Positions 16,669-27,150 of a DNA stretch of 64,000 nt are shown here, one piece after another (positions within the stretch are counted from its first letter, which is position 1; each line of letters opens with the position of its first letter). The DNA is from Acidimicrobiia bacterium. GTDB taxonomy: Bacteria > Actinomycetota > Acidimicrobiia > Acidimicrobiales > VFJN01. The position numbers and the translations under genes are program-made. Location of the stretch: positions 62,001-126,000 of the forward strand of contig SHVB01000003.1 of NCBI GenBank assembly GCA_009694375.1. The letters are read 5' to 3'. Under the pieces are notes generated by a model, which did not search any database, had not been told where the DNA came from, and saw only the letters and a program-made list of their open reading frames with translations.

Positions 16669-17481
16669 CTACGAACTGCTCTTTGGACTTTGAGCCAAGG
16701 CCACCCGCATGGCACTGACAACCCGGCCGGCGAGGTCATCCCGGCAGATCAGCAGGTCGGGCGACCACGGGTCGGACTTGTTCCAGACCAGCGGTCGCCC
16801 ATCGATGCCCGAGACGTGCAGCCCGGCGGCGGCGGCCACGGCGGCCGGCGCCGCCGAATCCCATTCGTACTGACCGCCCGCGTGGGCGTAGACGTCGGCG
16901 TCGCCCCGCACGACAGCCATGGCCTTAGCACCGGCCGAACCCATGGGCACCAAGACGGCGCCGAGGGCCTCGGCGGCCATCACGGTGGCCGGGTGGGCGC
17001 GAGTGCGGCTGACCAGCATGCGGATAGGTCCGGCATGGGGTGGCGGTAGCGGAGGTGGCGGTTCGGTACCGAAAATAAGGGACGAAGCCGGCAGCGCCAC
17101 TGCCCCTACCGTCAACCGACCCTCAACCACCAGAGCAACGTGGACGGCCCAATCCTCACGGGGTGGTTCGCCGAACTCGCGGGTGCCGTCGAGCGGGTCA
17201 ATGATCCAGATTCGCCGGGCGGTAAGCCGATGCGACACATCAGCGGCTTCCTCCGATAGTACCGCATCATGCGGGCGCGCTCGTGCGAGGGCGTCGGCGA
17301 GAAACCGCTGACTAGTGGCGTCCCCTTCCGCCTTCAGCGCGCGGGGGTCAGTGGAGCGAGCGGCGGGGCCCGTGCGCAGCTCGGTGAGTACCCGACCCGC
17401 CTCGGTGGCGAGCCACGCCGCCAGTTGATGGTCGTCGGCCTCGACTGGCAAGGCGGTGAGCGGTTCAGTCATTACCAACAT
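16669..17481 (-). CDS. cysQ: CysQ-type 3'(2'),5'-bisphosphate nucleotidase / inositol monophosphatase family protein, copy 1
   Basis: A 270-residue Li+-sensitive phosphatase-superfamily protein. Metal-binding elements are DAVLSEEAAD (Glu pair), IWIIDPLDGTREF (Asp-Pro-Leu-Asp-Gly-Thr) and GGQYEWDSAAPAAVA (Asp). The family removes phosphate from PAP/PAPS, inositol phosphates or fructose-1,6-bisphosphate; the overall pattern favours mycobacterial CysQ. It is immediately upstream of kgd on the same strand (19-nt gap). A second copy, closely similar in all these motifs, lies next to the sulfate-activation genes. The start may instead be the ATG three codons in. Confidence 0.8.
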   Translation of the reverse strand: MLVMTEPLTALPVEADDHQLAAWLATEAGRVLTELRTGPAARSTDPRALKAEGDATSQRFLADALARARPHDAVLSEEAADVSHRLTARRIWIIDPLDGTREFGEPPREDWAVHVALVVEGRLTVGAVALPASSLIFGTEPPPPLPPPHAGPIRMLVSRTRAHPATVMAAEALGAVLVPMGSAGAKAMAVVRGDADVYAHAGGQYEWDSAAPAAVAAAAGLHVSGIDGRPLVWNKSDPWSPDLLICRDDLAGRVVSAMRVALAQSPKSSS

Positions 17482-17602
17482 GGTGGCGCAATCCCGACGG
17501 TGTCTGCATCTCCACGCGCCCGATCACGGCCGGTATCCACCCTGGCGCCGCCCTGGGGCTCTAAACCGAAGGCACCGGAACAACGACGCCGGGAGGCCAG
17601 GC

Positions 17603-17812
17603 ATGGAAGCGGCACAGCCACTCGAGGGCAACAGCCCGATCTTGCCGCACCACCTCCGTAGCTTCCTCGGAGCACCGGTGGTGGCCCGCACCACCACCGG
17701 CGACATCCACGGCACGCTGCTTTCGTGCACGACACGCTCGGCATGGATCGTGGTGGGTGATGTAGACCACGTAGTGGCCCTGGCCCACCTGCGCAGCATT
17801 CGTCATCAATAG
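17603..17812 (+). CDS. small Sm/LSm-like barrel protein (hypothetical)
   Basis: A 69-residue protein. A strong Shine-Dalgarno sequence (GGGAGG, 6-nt spacing) fixes the ATG. After a short N-terminal tail the sequence HLRSFLGAPVVARTTTGDI, then HGTLLSCTTRSAWIVVGD and VDHVVALAHLRSI reads as five beta strands. The Gly/Thr-Gly-Asp-hydrophobic-Gly-x-Leu pattern is that of the Sm1 motif, with a short Sm2-like end. This suggests a small Sm-like or SH3-like barrel that may bind RNA or assemble in a ring. It is only a fold-level inference, and I do not recognise a named family. It precedes ettA by 58 nt. Confidence 0.65.
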   Translation: MEAAQPLEGNSPILPHHLRSFLGAPVVARTTTGDIHGTLLSCTTRSAWIVVGDVDHVVALAHLRSIRHQ

Positions 17813-17855
17813 CGCAACCACCAGCCTGGGTTCGAAGGCGGCTCGGGGAGACCGA

Positions 17856-17869
17856 TACTCTGCTGGCTT

Positions 17870-17870
<1 letters not shown>
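17856..17870 (+). promoter_or_regulatory. predicted -10 element (TACTCT) for ettA
   Basis: TACTCT at 17856-17861 followed by 8 nt and the ATG of ettA, without a clear Shine-Dalgarno sequence. Confidence 0.4.
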
Positions 17871-19552
<1,682 letters not shown>

Positions 19553-20131
19553 TTAGGCGAGTAACGCCAGTACTGCCGAGGCCATGGCCTCGGCAGTGCC
19601 ATCGGAGGGGCGGAGCACCAACTCGGGCTGGACCGGGGCCTCGTAGGGGTCGTCGATGCCCGTGAATCCAGTGATCTCCCCCGCTCTCGCCTTGGCGTAG
19701 AGGCCCTTGGGATCGCGCTGTTCGCAGACGTCGATCGGGGTATCGACGAAGACCTCGAAGAAGGGAAGATCAGCCGCGCGGTGGATGACTCGAACAGCAT
19801 CTCGGTCGGCCCGGTACGGGCTGATCAGGGGCACAAACACCACGATCCCGGCATCGGCCATCAACCGGGCTAGATGACCCACCCGCCGCACGTTCTCGGC
19901 GCGATCGGCGGCCGAGAAACCAAGATCACCATTGAGACCTTGGCGGATGTTGTCGCCGTCAAGTATGTAAGCCGACCGTTCAACGGCCACCAGACGCGTC
20001 TCGCAGGCCACCGCTACCGTGGATTTACCCGATCCGGACAGGCCCGTGAGCCACACGGTCGCGCCGCGCGACGGCCGGTCACCTCGTGCCACCGCTCCGG
20101 GGTGCCAAGTGAGGTTGTCGCCGGTGGCCAC
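19553..20131 (-). CDS. cysC: adenylylsulfate kinase
   Basis: A 192-residue APS kinase phosphorylating adenosine 5'-phosphosulfate to PAPS. It shows the P-loop GLSGSGKST (30-38), the ILDGDNIRQGLNGDLGF substrate loop, the REN-type AENVRRVGHLARLMADAG helix, the ISPYRADRD lid and the KGLYAKARAGEITGFTGIDDPYE segment. The initiator is GTG, overlapping the TAG of cysN by one base (TAGTG). It is third in a cysD-cysN-cysC operon. The separate, unfused kinase suggests PAPS is wanted as such, for PAPS reduction or sulfotransfer. Confidence 0.94.
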   Translation of the reverse strand: MATGDNLTWHPGAVARGDRPSRGATVWLTGLSGSGKSTVAVACETRLVAVERSAYILDGDNIRQGLNGDLGFSAADRAENVRRVGHLARLMADAGIVVFVPLISPYRADRDAVRVIHRAADLPFFEVFVDTPIDVCEQRDPKGLYAKARAGEITGFTGIDDPYEAPVQPELVLRPSDGTAEAMASAVLALLA

Positions 20132-21399
20132 TAGTCGCTGATGGGGGGCAGAATCATCCCGGCGCCCACGGTGGTGTTGGTGGACTCGTCCACCAGGATG
20201 AAACTCCCGGTGACTCGGTTACGGCGGTACTCGTCGTAGAACAGCGGCAAGGTCGTGCGCAGGGTTACCCGGCCGATTTCATTGAGGGCCAAGCCAACCG
20301 CGTCCTCGTTGCGGCTCAGCGTGTTGATATCGAGTTGATACTGCAGGTCCTTCACGAGGGCCCGGGCCCAACGCGTGGTGTGTTTGATGGCCAGCTTGGC
20401 CCCTTCCCGCAACCAACTCACCTCCGACATCCAACACACCATGGCCTCGATGTCCTGGCCTACGTGAGGTTGGTTCTTGCGTCGAGCGATCATGTCGCCT
20501 CGGCTGATGTCGAGGTCGTCGCTGAGCCGCAGGATGACCGACAGCGGCGCGAAGGCCTCGTCGATGGGGCCATCGGCGGTATCGATCCCAGCGATCGTGG
20601 ACGTGAAACCCGAGGGCAGGACCACTACCTCATCGCCCGGCCGAAGAACTCCGCCCGCCACCTGACCGGCATAGCCGCGGTAGTCGTGGGTGGTGATATC
20701 AGCCTGATTCTGCGGCCGGATCACGTACTGCACCGGGAACCGAGGGTCGATCAAATTGCGATCAGAGGCGATGTGCACCTCCTCGAGGTGATGCAGCAAC
20801 GCGCTGCCCTCATACCAAGGCATATGAACCGAGCGATCCACGATGTTGTCGCCATGAAGGGCAGAGACCGGGATGAAACTGAGATCACTCACGTCCAGTT
20901 TCATGGCAAAGGAACGGAACTCCTGCTTGATCTCTTCAAAACGCTCCTCACTCCAATCCACTAGATCCATCTTGTTGATACACAAGACGAGATGCGGAAT
21001 CCCCAGTAGGGAAGCGAGGAAGGCATGGCGTCGAGACTGTTCCAAGACGCCCTTACGGGCATCGATGAGGACGAGCGCCACATCCGCAGTGGAAGCACCG
21101 GTGACCATGTTTCGGGTGTACTGCGTGTGGCCCGGAGTGTCGGCAACGATGAATTTCCGCTTCGGCGTGGCGAAGTAACGGTAGGCAACGTCGATGGTGA
21201 TGCCTTGCTCTCGCTCGGCACGGAGTCCGTCGGTGAGCAGCGCCAGATTCGTGTACTCGTCGCCCCGTTCACGAGAGGTGCGCTCTACGGCCTCCAATTG
21301 ATCCTCGAAGATTGCCTTGGAGTCGTACAAGAGACGCCCAATAAGGGTGCTCTTGCCGTCGTCAACCGATCCGGCAGTGGCGAGGCGCAGCATCTCCAT
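20131..21399 (-). CDS. cysN: sulfate adenylyltransferase subunit 1 (GTPase)
   Basis: A 422-residue EF-Tu-like GTPase subunit of ATP sulfurylase. GTP-binding elements are GSVDDGKST (10-18), the switch segment EREQGITIDVAYRYF, the DTPGHTQYTRNM G3 box and the INKMDLVDW G4 box. Two translation-factor-type beta barrels follow (VQYVIRPQNQADITTHDYRG; INTLSRNEDAVGLALNEIGR). It lacks a C-terminal APS-kinase fusion, in keeping with the separate cysC. The ATG lies in a TGATG junction with the end of cysD; a second ATG two codons later is possible. GTP hydrolysis drives APS synthesis by CysD. Confidence 0.95.
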   Translation of the reverse strand: MEMLRLATAGSVDDGKSTLIGRLLYDSKAIFEDQLEAVERTSRERGDEYTNLALLTDGLRAEREQGITIDVAYRYFATPKRKFIVADTPGHTQYTRNMVTGASTADVALVLIDARKGVLEQSRRHAFLASLLGIPHLVLCINKMDLVDWSEERFEEIKQEFRSFAMKLDVSDLSFIPVSALHGDNIVDRSVHMPWYEGSALLHHLEEVHIASDRNLIDPRFPVQYVIRPQNQADITTHDYRGYAGQVAGGVLRPGDEVVVLPSGFTSTIAGIDTADGPIDEAFAPLSVILRLSDDLDISRGDMIARRKNQPHVGQDIEAMVCWMSEVSWLREGAKLAIKHTTRWARALVKDLQYQLDINTLSRNEDAVGLALNEIGRVTLRTTLPLFYDEYRRNRVTGSFILVDESTNTTVGAGMILPPISD

Positions 21400-22310
21400 C
21401 AGAAGTAGCCCTCCTTCTTCCGATCTTCCATACCAGCCTCACTAATTCGATCATCGGCACGAGTGGCCCCGCGCTCCGTAAGACGGGTGGCGGCCACCTC
21501 GGCGATGACCTCGTCGAGGTTCGAGGCGGTGGATTCCACCGCTCCGGTGCACGTGACGTCGCCCACCGTGCGGAAGCGCACCACACGCTCTTCCACCTGC
21601 TCTCCGGGCAGCCGGGGGATGAGCGCGGAGTCGTCCATCCACATGCCGTCGCGCGAAAACACCGGGCGAGGATGGGCAAAATAGATCGAGGGAAGCGCGA
21701 TCTGTTCGTCGGCGATGTACTGCCAGATATCCAATTCAGTCCAGTTCGACAACGGGAACACTCTGATGTGCTCCCCCTGGCGATGGCGACCGTTGTACAG
21801 GCTCCACAGTTCGGGACGCTGGTTCTTTGGGTCCCACTGACCGAACTCATCCCTGAACGAGAACACTCGCTCTTTGGCCCGAGCCTTCTCCTCGTCACGA
21901 CGCGCCCCACCGAATACGGCGTCGTAACGCTCCTCCTCAATGCCGCGCAGTAGGGTGACGGTTTGGAGCCGGTTGCGACTCGCCCGAGGACCGGTCTCCT
22001 CCACCACCCGCCCGGCGGCGAGGTCGTCCTCCACGCTGGCCACCACGAGACGAACGCCCACCTCCGCCACGATGCGGTCCCGAAAGGCGAGTACCTCGGG
22101 GAAGTTGTGACCCGTGTCCACGTGCATCGCCGGGAAGGGCACGCGCGCTGGGGCAAAGGCCTTAGCGGCGAGATGGAGCATCACGATCGAGTCCTTCCCA
22201 CCAGAAAACAGCAGGGCCGGACGCGCGAACTCGGCCGCTACCTCACGGATGATGTGGATCGCCTCCGCCTCGAGTGCCCGAAGGTGGGAGAGTTCGTAGG
22301 GCGCAGGCAT
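21399..22310 (-). CDS. cysD: sulfate adenylyltransferase subunit 2
   Basis: A 303-residue member of the PAPS-reductase/ATP-pyrophosphatase superfamily that forms APS from ATP and sulfate with CysN. The PP-motif is FSGGKDS (35-41), followed by FPAMHVDTGHNFPEVLAFRD, GGARRDEEKARAKERVFSFRD, SLYNGRHRQGEHIRVFPLSNWTELDIWQY and the C-terminal MEDRKKEGYF typical of CysD. Length equals the E. coli protein. The start giving MPAPYELSHL is supported by TATGCT six nt upstream, which excludes a longer reading. It heads the cysDNC operon and is divergent from a second cysQ-like gene. Confidence 0.95.
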   Translation of the reverse strand: MPAPYELSHLRALEAEAIHIIREVAAEFARPALLFSGGKDSIVMLHLAAKAFAPARVPFPAMHVDTGHNFPEVLAFRDRIVAEVGVRLVVASVEDDLAAGRVVEETGPRASRNRLQTVTLLRGIEEERYDAVFGGARRDEEKARAKERVFSFRDEFGQWDPKNQRPELWSLYNGRHRQGEHIRVFPLSNWTELDIWQYIADEQIALPSIYFAHPRPVFSRDGMWMDDSALIPRLPGEQVEERVVRFRTVGDVTCTGAVESTASNLDEVIAEVAATRLTERGATRADDRISEAGMEDRKKEGYF

Positions 22311-22322
22311 CCGCAGAGCATA
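22308..22322 (-). promoter_or_regulatory. predicted leaderless -10 element (TATGCT) for cysDNC
   Basis: Minus-strand TATGCT (22322-22317), 6 nt, then the cysD ATG at 22310. The whole cysD/cysQ intergenic gap is only 47 nt. No riboswitch-sized leader is possible. Confidence 0.55.
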
Positions 22323-22357
22323 CGGGCAACGGCAACCGAGGCTGGTAAGAACTGCCC

Positions 22358-23119
22358 GTGACACCCCGCCCCACCGCCGCTGACCACGCGCTGGCGGTGC
22401 GGGCCGCCGATCAAGCTGGTCGCCTCCTCCTGCGGCTGCGGGCCGATCTCATGGAGGCCGGGTTACGCCCGTCGATCGTGGGGGACGAGGGCGACCGCCA
22501 AGCCCACGATCTATTGGTTGGGTTGCTGACCCAGGAAGCGCCGGAGGGTGATGCGATCCTGTCCGAGGAGGGACGCGACGACCTCGCCCGTCTGGGCGCG
22601 GAGCGGGTCTGGATCATCGATCCAGTGGACGGTACGCATCAGTTCAGCGAGCGGGGCCGAGCGGATTGGGCGGTCCACGTGGCCCTGACGATTCACGGCA
22701 CCTTGGCGGCGGGTGCAGTGGCTCTCCCGGCTCGAGGCATCACCCTCGGCACCAGCCCTTCCCCGCCTGCGCCGGTTCCGTGGACCGGCCCGCCGCGGAT
22801 TCTCGTGTCCCGCTCCCGTCCCTCCGTCCCCGCTCGCCTCATCCGCGATGCGCTGGGAGGCACCCTCCTGCCGCTGGGTTCGGCCGGGGCGAAGGCGATG
22901 GCGGTCGTGCTGGGCGAGGCTGATGTGTACGCCCATTCCGGTGGGCAATACGAATGGGACAACGCCGCGCCCGCGGCGGTGGCTCTTGCCGCGGGCCTGC
23001 ACGCCAGTCGCCTCGACGGCAGTCCCTTGACCTACAACTGCCGAGACCCGTGGCTACCGGACCTACTGATCTGCCGCCTCGACCTAGCCGAGCATGCCCT
23101 CGATGCGCTCAACCATTAG
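22358..23119 (+). CDS. cysQ: CysQ-type 3'(2'),5'-bisphosphate nucleotidase family protein, copy 2
   Basis: A 253-residue paralogue of the gene beside kgd. Metal-site motifs match: DAILSEEGRD, VWIIDPVDGTHQF, ADWAVHVAL, LPLGSAGAKAMAVVLGEADVYAHSGG, QYEWDNAAPAAVALAAGLH. The ending DPWLPDLLICRLDL also parallels copy 1. Its position, 47 nt from and divergent to cysDNC, fits removal of PAP or excess PAPS, the classic role of CysQ in sulfate assimilation. The start is GTG. It converges with the GGDEF-EAL gene with a single base between the stop codons. Confidence 0.83.
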   Translation: MTPRPTAADHALAVRAADQAGRLLLRLRADLMEAGLRPSIVGDEGDRQAHDLLVGLLTQEAPEGDAILSEEGRDDLARLGAERVWIIDPVDGTHQFSERGRADWAVHVALTIHGTLAAGAVALPARGITLGTSPSPPAPVPWTGPPRILVSRSRPSVPARLIRDALGGTLLPLGSAGAKAMAVVLGEADVYAHSGGQYEWDNAAPAAVALAAGLHASRLDGSPLTYNCRDPWLPDLLICRLDLAEHALDALNH

Positions 23120-23120
23120 G

Positions 23121-25466
23121 TCACACCCGTCCTCGCACGATCCCGACGTTTGCGCCCACTGAATCCCCACAAGGTAAGACCTCCGGCAGATGGAACACCG
23201 GCGTGCTTAGAGGGCGAGCGAACAGAAAGCCCTGAGCAGCATCGCAACCGATAGTTCGGAGGTGCTCTAGTTGCAACGTGGTTTCTACCCCCTCGGCCAC
23301 TGTGCGCATCCCGAGATCTTTGGTCATTTCCACTAACGATCTAACGAGCACATCACCTTTTGAGTCGCCTCCAAGCGGGGAAATGAAGGATCGGTCGATC
23401 TTTACAACGTCAACCGGCAGCGTGGTGAGATAGCTCAGTGAGGAGTAACCCGTGCCGAAATCGTCGATCGCCACTTGCACCCCCTGGCTTCGTAGGTCGT
23501 CGAGACATGGTCCTATCACCCCAAAGTCGACCATGACCGACTCCGTAACCTCCACCATCAATCGCTTGGGGTCGAGACCGCATGAGGCCAACATCTCCTC
23601 GATGATCATGGACGCAGCGGGATCAAGCAGTTGCTGGGCGGCCACGTTGACCGATACCACGATTGAAGGATCGATCCAGGTGGTGGCCTCCGCACAAGCT
23701 GCCCGCATCACCCACCAACCAACGGCGCCGATGGACCCTGATCGCTCAGCGAGACCAATAAAGTCCGCCGGTTGGAGCAAGCCCCGGTCCGGGTGTTGCC
23801 ACCGCACCAGAGCCTCTTGGCCAATGACGTGCCCGGTGGTGAGGTCGATCAGCGGCTGATAGTGCAGAAGAAGTTCATCGGTCAATGACGAACCCATGAT
23901 GCCCTTCAGTAAATCCGACTCCACGTGTCGTCGTCGTCGCATTTCCTGATCGAACAATGCCACTTGAGCCTTCCCCTGAGACTTGGCCTCATACATGGCC
24001 AGGTCGGCATCCTTCAACACATCTGTAACGTCACCATAAATGGCCGACGTCAGGCCAACGCTCGCGCTCACCCGCAGGTCGTGCATTCTCACACTAAAGG
24101 GAGAGGAGAAGACCTCAATCACCCGTGCCGCCACTATCGCTCCCCTCTCGGTGGCGTCGGGTCCCCCGACAAAAATTCCGAATTCGTCTCCGCCCAGTCG
24201 CGCCACCAAGTCATCCCGACCTAGGCAGGATCGCAGACGCGCGCCGATCGCCACGAGCAGGCCATCGCCCACCTCGTGCCCCAGTTGGTCATTGACTACC
24301 TTAAAATTGTCGAGATCGATGAAGGCCACCGACAAGGCGCGAGCGGGATGCTCGTTGATCGTCGCCTGAATCACCCTTCGCAACTCGGTGCGGTTGGCCA
24401 AACCGGTCAGGGCATCGTGGGTCGCTCGGAAACGGAGTATGGACTCTTCGCGCTTGAGGCTGAACACCGCGTTGTCAAGGCTCTGAACCACTACGCCATT
24501 TTCTCGCTCGGACAAGAACGACCGAGCCATGAGCAACAGCAGCACCGCCGCCAGCAGAATTTCCTCGAAACCATTGCCGCTGAACTCGTCGCGTTGCGAG
24601 GTCGCCAGCCCCGCCACTATTGGAAGGACCATTGTGGCCAACAGGACGTTCCAGCGCGCTGGTTTCATCCGCCTGCCCGAGGATTGATCCTCAATCGGCT
24701 CGGGGATGACGGCCGCATGGGCCACCAGCGAAAAGCAAACAATCCATCCCAAGCCTGTGATGAGGGAAACGACACCGTCCGCAGGATTGGCACCCGTAGT
24801 GCCTAACTCGAGATACATAAATCCAAGGTCAGCGATAGCGAGCGCCAGAAGAGCCCATAAGATCCGGGAAAATTGAGACCGAAGACCAACCCCCCGTCGG
24901 CAGTAAATCGTGACGCCCGCACACAACATGACCAGGTCACCTAACGGGCAGGCGCTCACACTCAATGCTCTAAGAACATCACTATCGGCGCCGGCGAATA
25001 GTGACCTAAACTCTAACAAATACAGGTAACAGGTCAACAGGACGCACAGAATCGCAGCATCGACCGATGCGCTCAGACCCGTTACGTGATGATCCCATCT
25101 CGTGGGATAGAGCAGTATCCCCGCCAGGAAACACGGGATCGCCAGATTGAAACTAACATCGGCCAAATCGCTAATGCTTATCCCCATGGGGTCAAGAACA
25201 CCCTGGACCACCCACATCGCCTGCCCGAGGCCCCAACATCCGCAGGCGGCGGCGATACACCACCAGGCCTTCGCCAATCGATCGTCGGCTCGATGAGCCT
25301 TTCGGGCCGCCAACGGAGCCGCCACACCCAGAACCAGGACCGCGAGAGCTAGGTCGTAAATCGCAGAGGTGTCGGCGAGCCCCAACACCTCCATTGCCTT
25401 CGCCAGCATTGTGATCCCGGCGACAAGACCAATACACGAGACGGCGGTCCTTCGTGTCATAGCCAT
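23121..25466 (-). CDS. membrane GGDEF-EAL cyclic-di-GMP enzyme
   Basis: A 781-residue protein. Residues ~1-320 hold about nine or ten predicted transmembrane helices, a sensor I cannot assign to a named MASE class. A GGDEF domain follows, with DALTGLANR, the metal-binding FIDLDNFKVVND and an intact GGDEF at 425-429. The RxxD inhibitory site expected five residues before it is absent. The EAL domain (from ~520) keeps EALVRW (551-556), the NVAAQQL Asn, EVTESVM, DDFGTGYSSLSYL, KIDRSFI and AEGVET. Both active sites look competent, so it may make, degrade or switch c-di-GMP. Initiation could be at 25466 or the ATG two codons later. Confidence 0.9.
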   Translation of the reverse strand: MAMTRRTAVSCIGLVAGITMLAKAMEVLGLADTSAIYDLALAVLVLGVAAPLAARKAHRADDRLAKAWWCIAAACGCWGLGQAMWVVQGVLDPMGISISDLADVSFNLAIPCFLAGILLYPTRWDHHVTGLSASVDAAILCVLLTCYLYLLEFRSLFAGADSDVLRALSVSACPLGDLVMLCAGVTIYCRRGVGLRSQFSRILWALLALAIADLGFMYLELGTTGANPADGVVSLITGLGWIVCFSLVAHAAVIPEPIEDQSSGRRMKPARWNVLLATMVLPIVAGLATSQRDEFSGNGFEEILLAAVLLLLMARSFLSERENGVVVQSLDNAVFSLKREESILRFRATHDALTGLANRTELRRVIQATINEHPARALSVAFIDLDNFKVVNDQLGHEVGDGLLVAIGARLRSCLGRDDLVARLGGDEFGIFVGGPDATERGAIVAARVIEVFSSPFSVRMHDLRVSASVGLTSAIYGDVTDVLKDADLAMYEAKSQGKAQVALFDQEMRRRRHVESDLLKGIMGSSLTDELLLHYQPLIDLTTGHVIGQEALVRWQHPDRGLLQPADFIGLAERSGSIGAVGWWVMRAACAEATTWIDPSIVVSVNVAAQQLLDPAASMIIEEMLASCGLDPKRLMVEVTESVMVDFGVIGPCLDDLRSQGVQVAIDDFGTGYSSLSYLTTLPVDVVKIDRSFISPLGGDSKGDVLVRSLVEMTKDLGMRTVAEGVETTLQLEHLRTIGCDAAQGFLFARPLSTPVFHLPEVLPCGDSVGANVGIVRGRV

Positions 25467-25515
25467 CTTTCTAACGAGCCCATCCCATCACCTTAGCGGT
25501 CAGGCAACCACCCGG

Positions 25516-25553
25516 CGCGCGTCCCGGACTCGTACGTCCATCCGGGACGCGCG
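25516..25553 (+). promoter_or_regulatory. 13-bp perfect inverted repeat abutting the UbiB-family start codon
   Basis: A 13-base arm (25516-25528) and its exact reverse complement (25541-25553) flank a 12-nt loop that contains CGTACG. The right arm ends at the base before the ATG at 25554 and contains the only Shine-Dalgarno-like GGGA. In RNA the stem would hide it; in DNA the dyad could be an operator. Confidence 0.6.
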
Positions 25554-27146
25554 ATGATCAGTCCCGTGGACGCCACAGACTTGGAACTCGGAAGTTTCAG
25601 CGACGATGCCCCCTGGATTGTTGACCCACCCGCCCTTCGGTGGCGACGGTCAGTCCCCGGCCTGCGCCAGCAGATCGCTGATGACCTCCCCCGCCTTACC
25701 CGCCCCGGTCGCATTCCACCCGGGGTTCGAGTGGTACACACCGTCCGCTTGTTGGGTACTGCCCTGGCCCTGTGGTATTTGGGTGCTCGCCGGGCCGGCG
25801 GTGCCTCCTCACGGGCGGACATCTCCCGACGGCTGCGCGTGGCCGCCGAACAACTCGGACCCACGTACATCAAACTCGGGCAGCTCCTGTCCTCCGGGGA
25901 GGGGATTTTCCCAGAGGAACTTGTCGCCGAATTCAAGAAATGTCGGGACCAAGTGCCAGCCGAGCCCTTCACGACCGTGCGCCGCGTCCTGGAAGAGGAC
26001 CTCGGCCGACCGCTGGAGGCCGTCTTCAGCCACTTCGATCCGGAGCCGTTGGCGGCGGCATCTATCGCCCAGGTACATGCGGCCACTCTGCGAACCGGAG
26101 AACACGTCGTCGTCAAGGTTCAGCGACCCGCTGTGGGCGCCTTGGTGTACCTCGACCTACGGGTGATGGCCTGGATCGCGCCGTTCGCGCTCGGCCGCAT
26201 CCCCATCGCAGCCCTGGCGAACCCGCCGGCGCTGGTGGCGTTGTTCGCCGAGACCATCACCGAGGAACTGGACTTCCGCATCGAAGCCGACAACATGCTC
26301 GCCGTTGCTCGGTCCTTCGCCCTGCTGGGGCAACGGGGCTACGTCGTACCCCGTCCACATCCGGAACTGGTAACGCCGCGCGTCCTGGTGATGGAACGCC
26401 TCAGCGGGTTCAAGTTCGACGACGTTGTTGGCATGAAAGACGCGGGTGTCGATACCGAGGCGGTGGTGCGCACCGGCCTCGTGGGGTTCATGGAGGGCGC
26501 TATGATCCACGGCATCTTTCACGGAGACCTGCACGGCGGAAACCTCTTCGTGCTGCCCGATGGACGCACCGCACTACTCGATTTCGGCATCGTGGGACGC
26601 CTATCGGAACCGCGTCGTTTGGCTTTCCTCCGGCTCCTCATGACCGCCACCGCCAACGACGTCACCGGCCAGATCGAAGCCCTCCGAGACCTCGGTGCCT
26701 TGCCACCCGACACCGACATCGGCGCGGTCATCAACGACCTCGGCCTCGATCGACCAGTCATCGATCCCACCACCCTCTCGGCCGAGGAACTGGTGCACGA
26801 GATCCAGACCGTCATGAAGGCCTTGCTCGGTATCGGCGCCCAACTACCGAAAGAACTCATGCTCTTCATCAAGAACATGGTGTTCCTTGACGGCGCCGTA
26901 GCTACCCTCGCCCCCGACCTCGACATCATCGGTCAAATCGGTGAGGTATCGATGCACTTCGCCCAGGTTCACGGCGAACGCATCGCCGCCGATTTAGGAA
27001 TGGACATGGGCGAGGACTACCAGGTTGACCTCACCGGGGTGAAGGCCAGCCTCGGCATCGAAGCCTCGGTCGACACGATGACCTACCGCGATCTACAGCA
27101 ACGGAGAGAGATCATTCGCGATCGCCTCCAACGACGCGGCCAGTAG
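25554..27146 (+). CDS. UbiB/ABC1 (AarF) family atypical kinase
   Basis: A 530-residue protein-kinase-like ABC1/UbiB protein. Family motifs are the KxGQ segment [19 protein letters not shown], the Ala-rich loop [12 protein letters not shown] replacing a Gly-rich loop, VVVKVQRP (Lys), [11 protein letters not shown], the catalytic-loop-like [11 protein letters not shown] and metal-binding LLDFGIVG. Family members support quinone or isoprenoid-lipid metabolism through ATPase activity. Unlike many homologues, no clear C-terminal pair of transmembrane helices is evident. The ATG is next to a striking hairpin; a GTG four codons later is an alternative start. nucS follows after 4 nt. Confidence 0.88.
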   Translation: MISPVDATDLELGSFSDDAPWIVDPPALRWRRSVPGLRQQIADDLPRLTRPGRIPPGVRVVHTVRLLGTALALWYLGARRAGGASSRADISRRLRVAAEQLGPTYIKLGQLLSSGEGIFPEELVAEFKKCRDQVPAEPFTTVRRVLEEDLGRPLEAVFSHFDPEPLAAASIAQVHAATLRTGEHVVVKVQRPAVGALVYLDLRVMAWIAPFALGRIPIAALANPPALVALFAETITEELDFRIEADNMLAVARSFALLGQRGYVVPRPHPELVTPRVLVMERLSGFKFDDVVGMKDAGVDTEAVVRTGLVGFMEGAMIHGIFHGDLHGGNLFVLPDGRTALLDFGIVGRLSEPRRLAFLRLLMTATANDVTGQIEALRDLGALPPDTDIGAVINDLGLDRPVIDPTTLSAEELVHEIQTVMKALLGIGAQLPKELMLFIKNMVFLDGAVATLAPDLDIIGQIGEVSMHFAQVHGERIAADLGMDMGEDYQVDLTGVKASLGIEASVDTMTYRDLQQRREIIRDRLQRRGQ

Positions 27147-27150
27147 CGCC

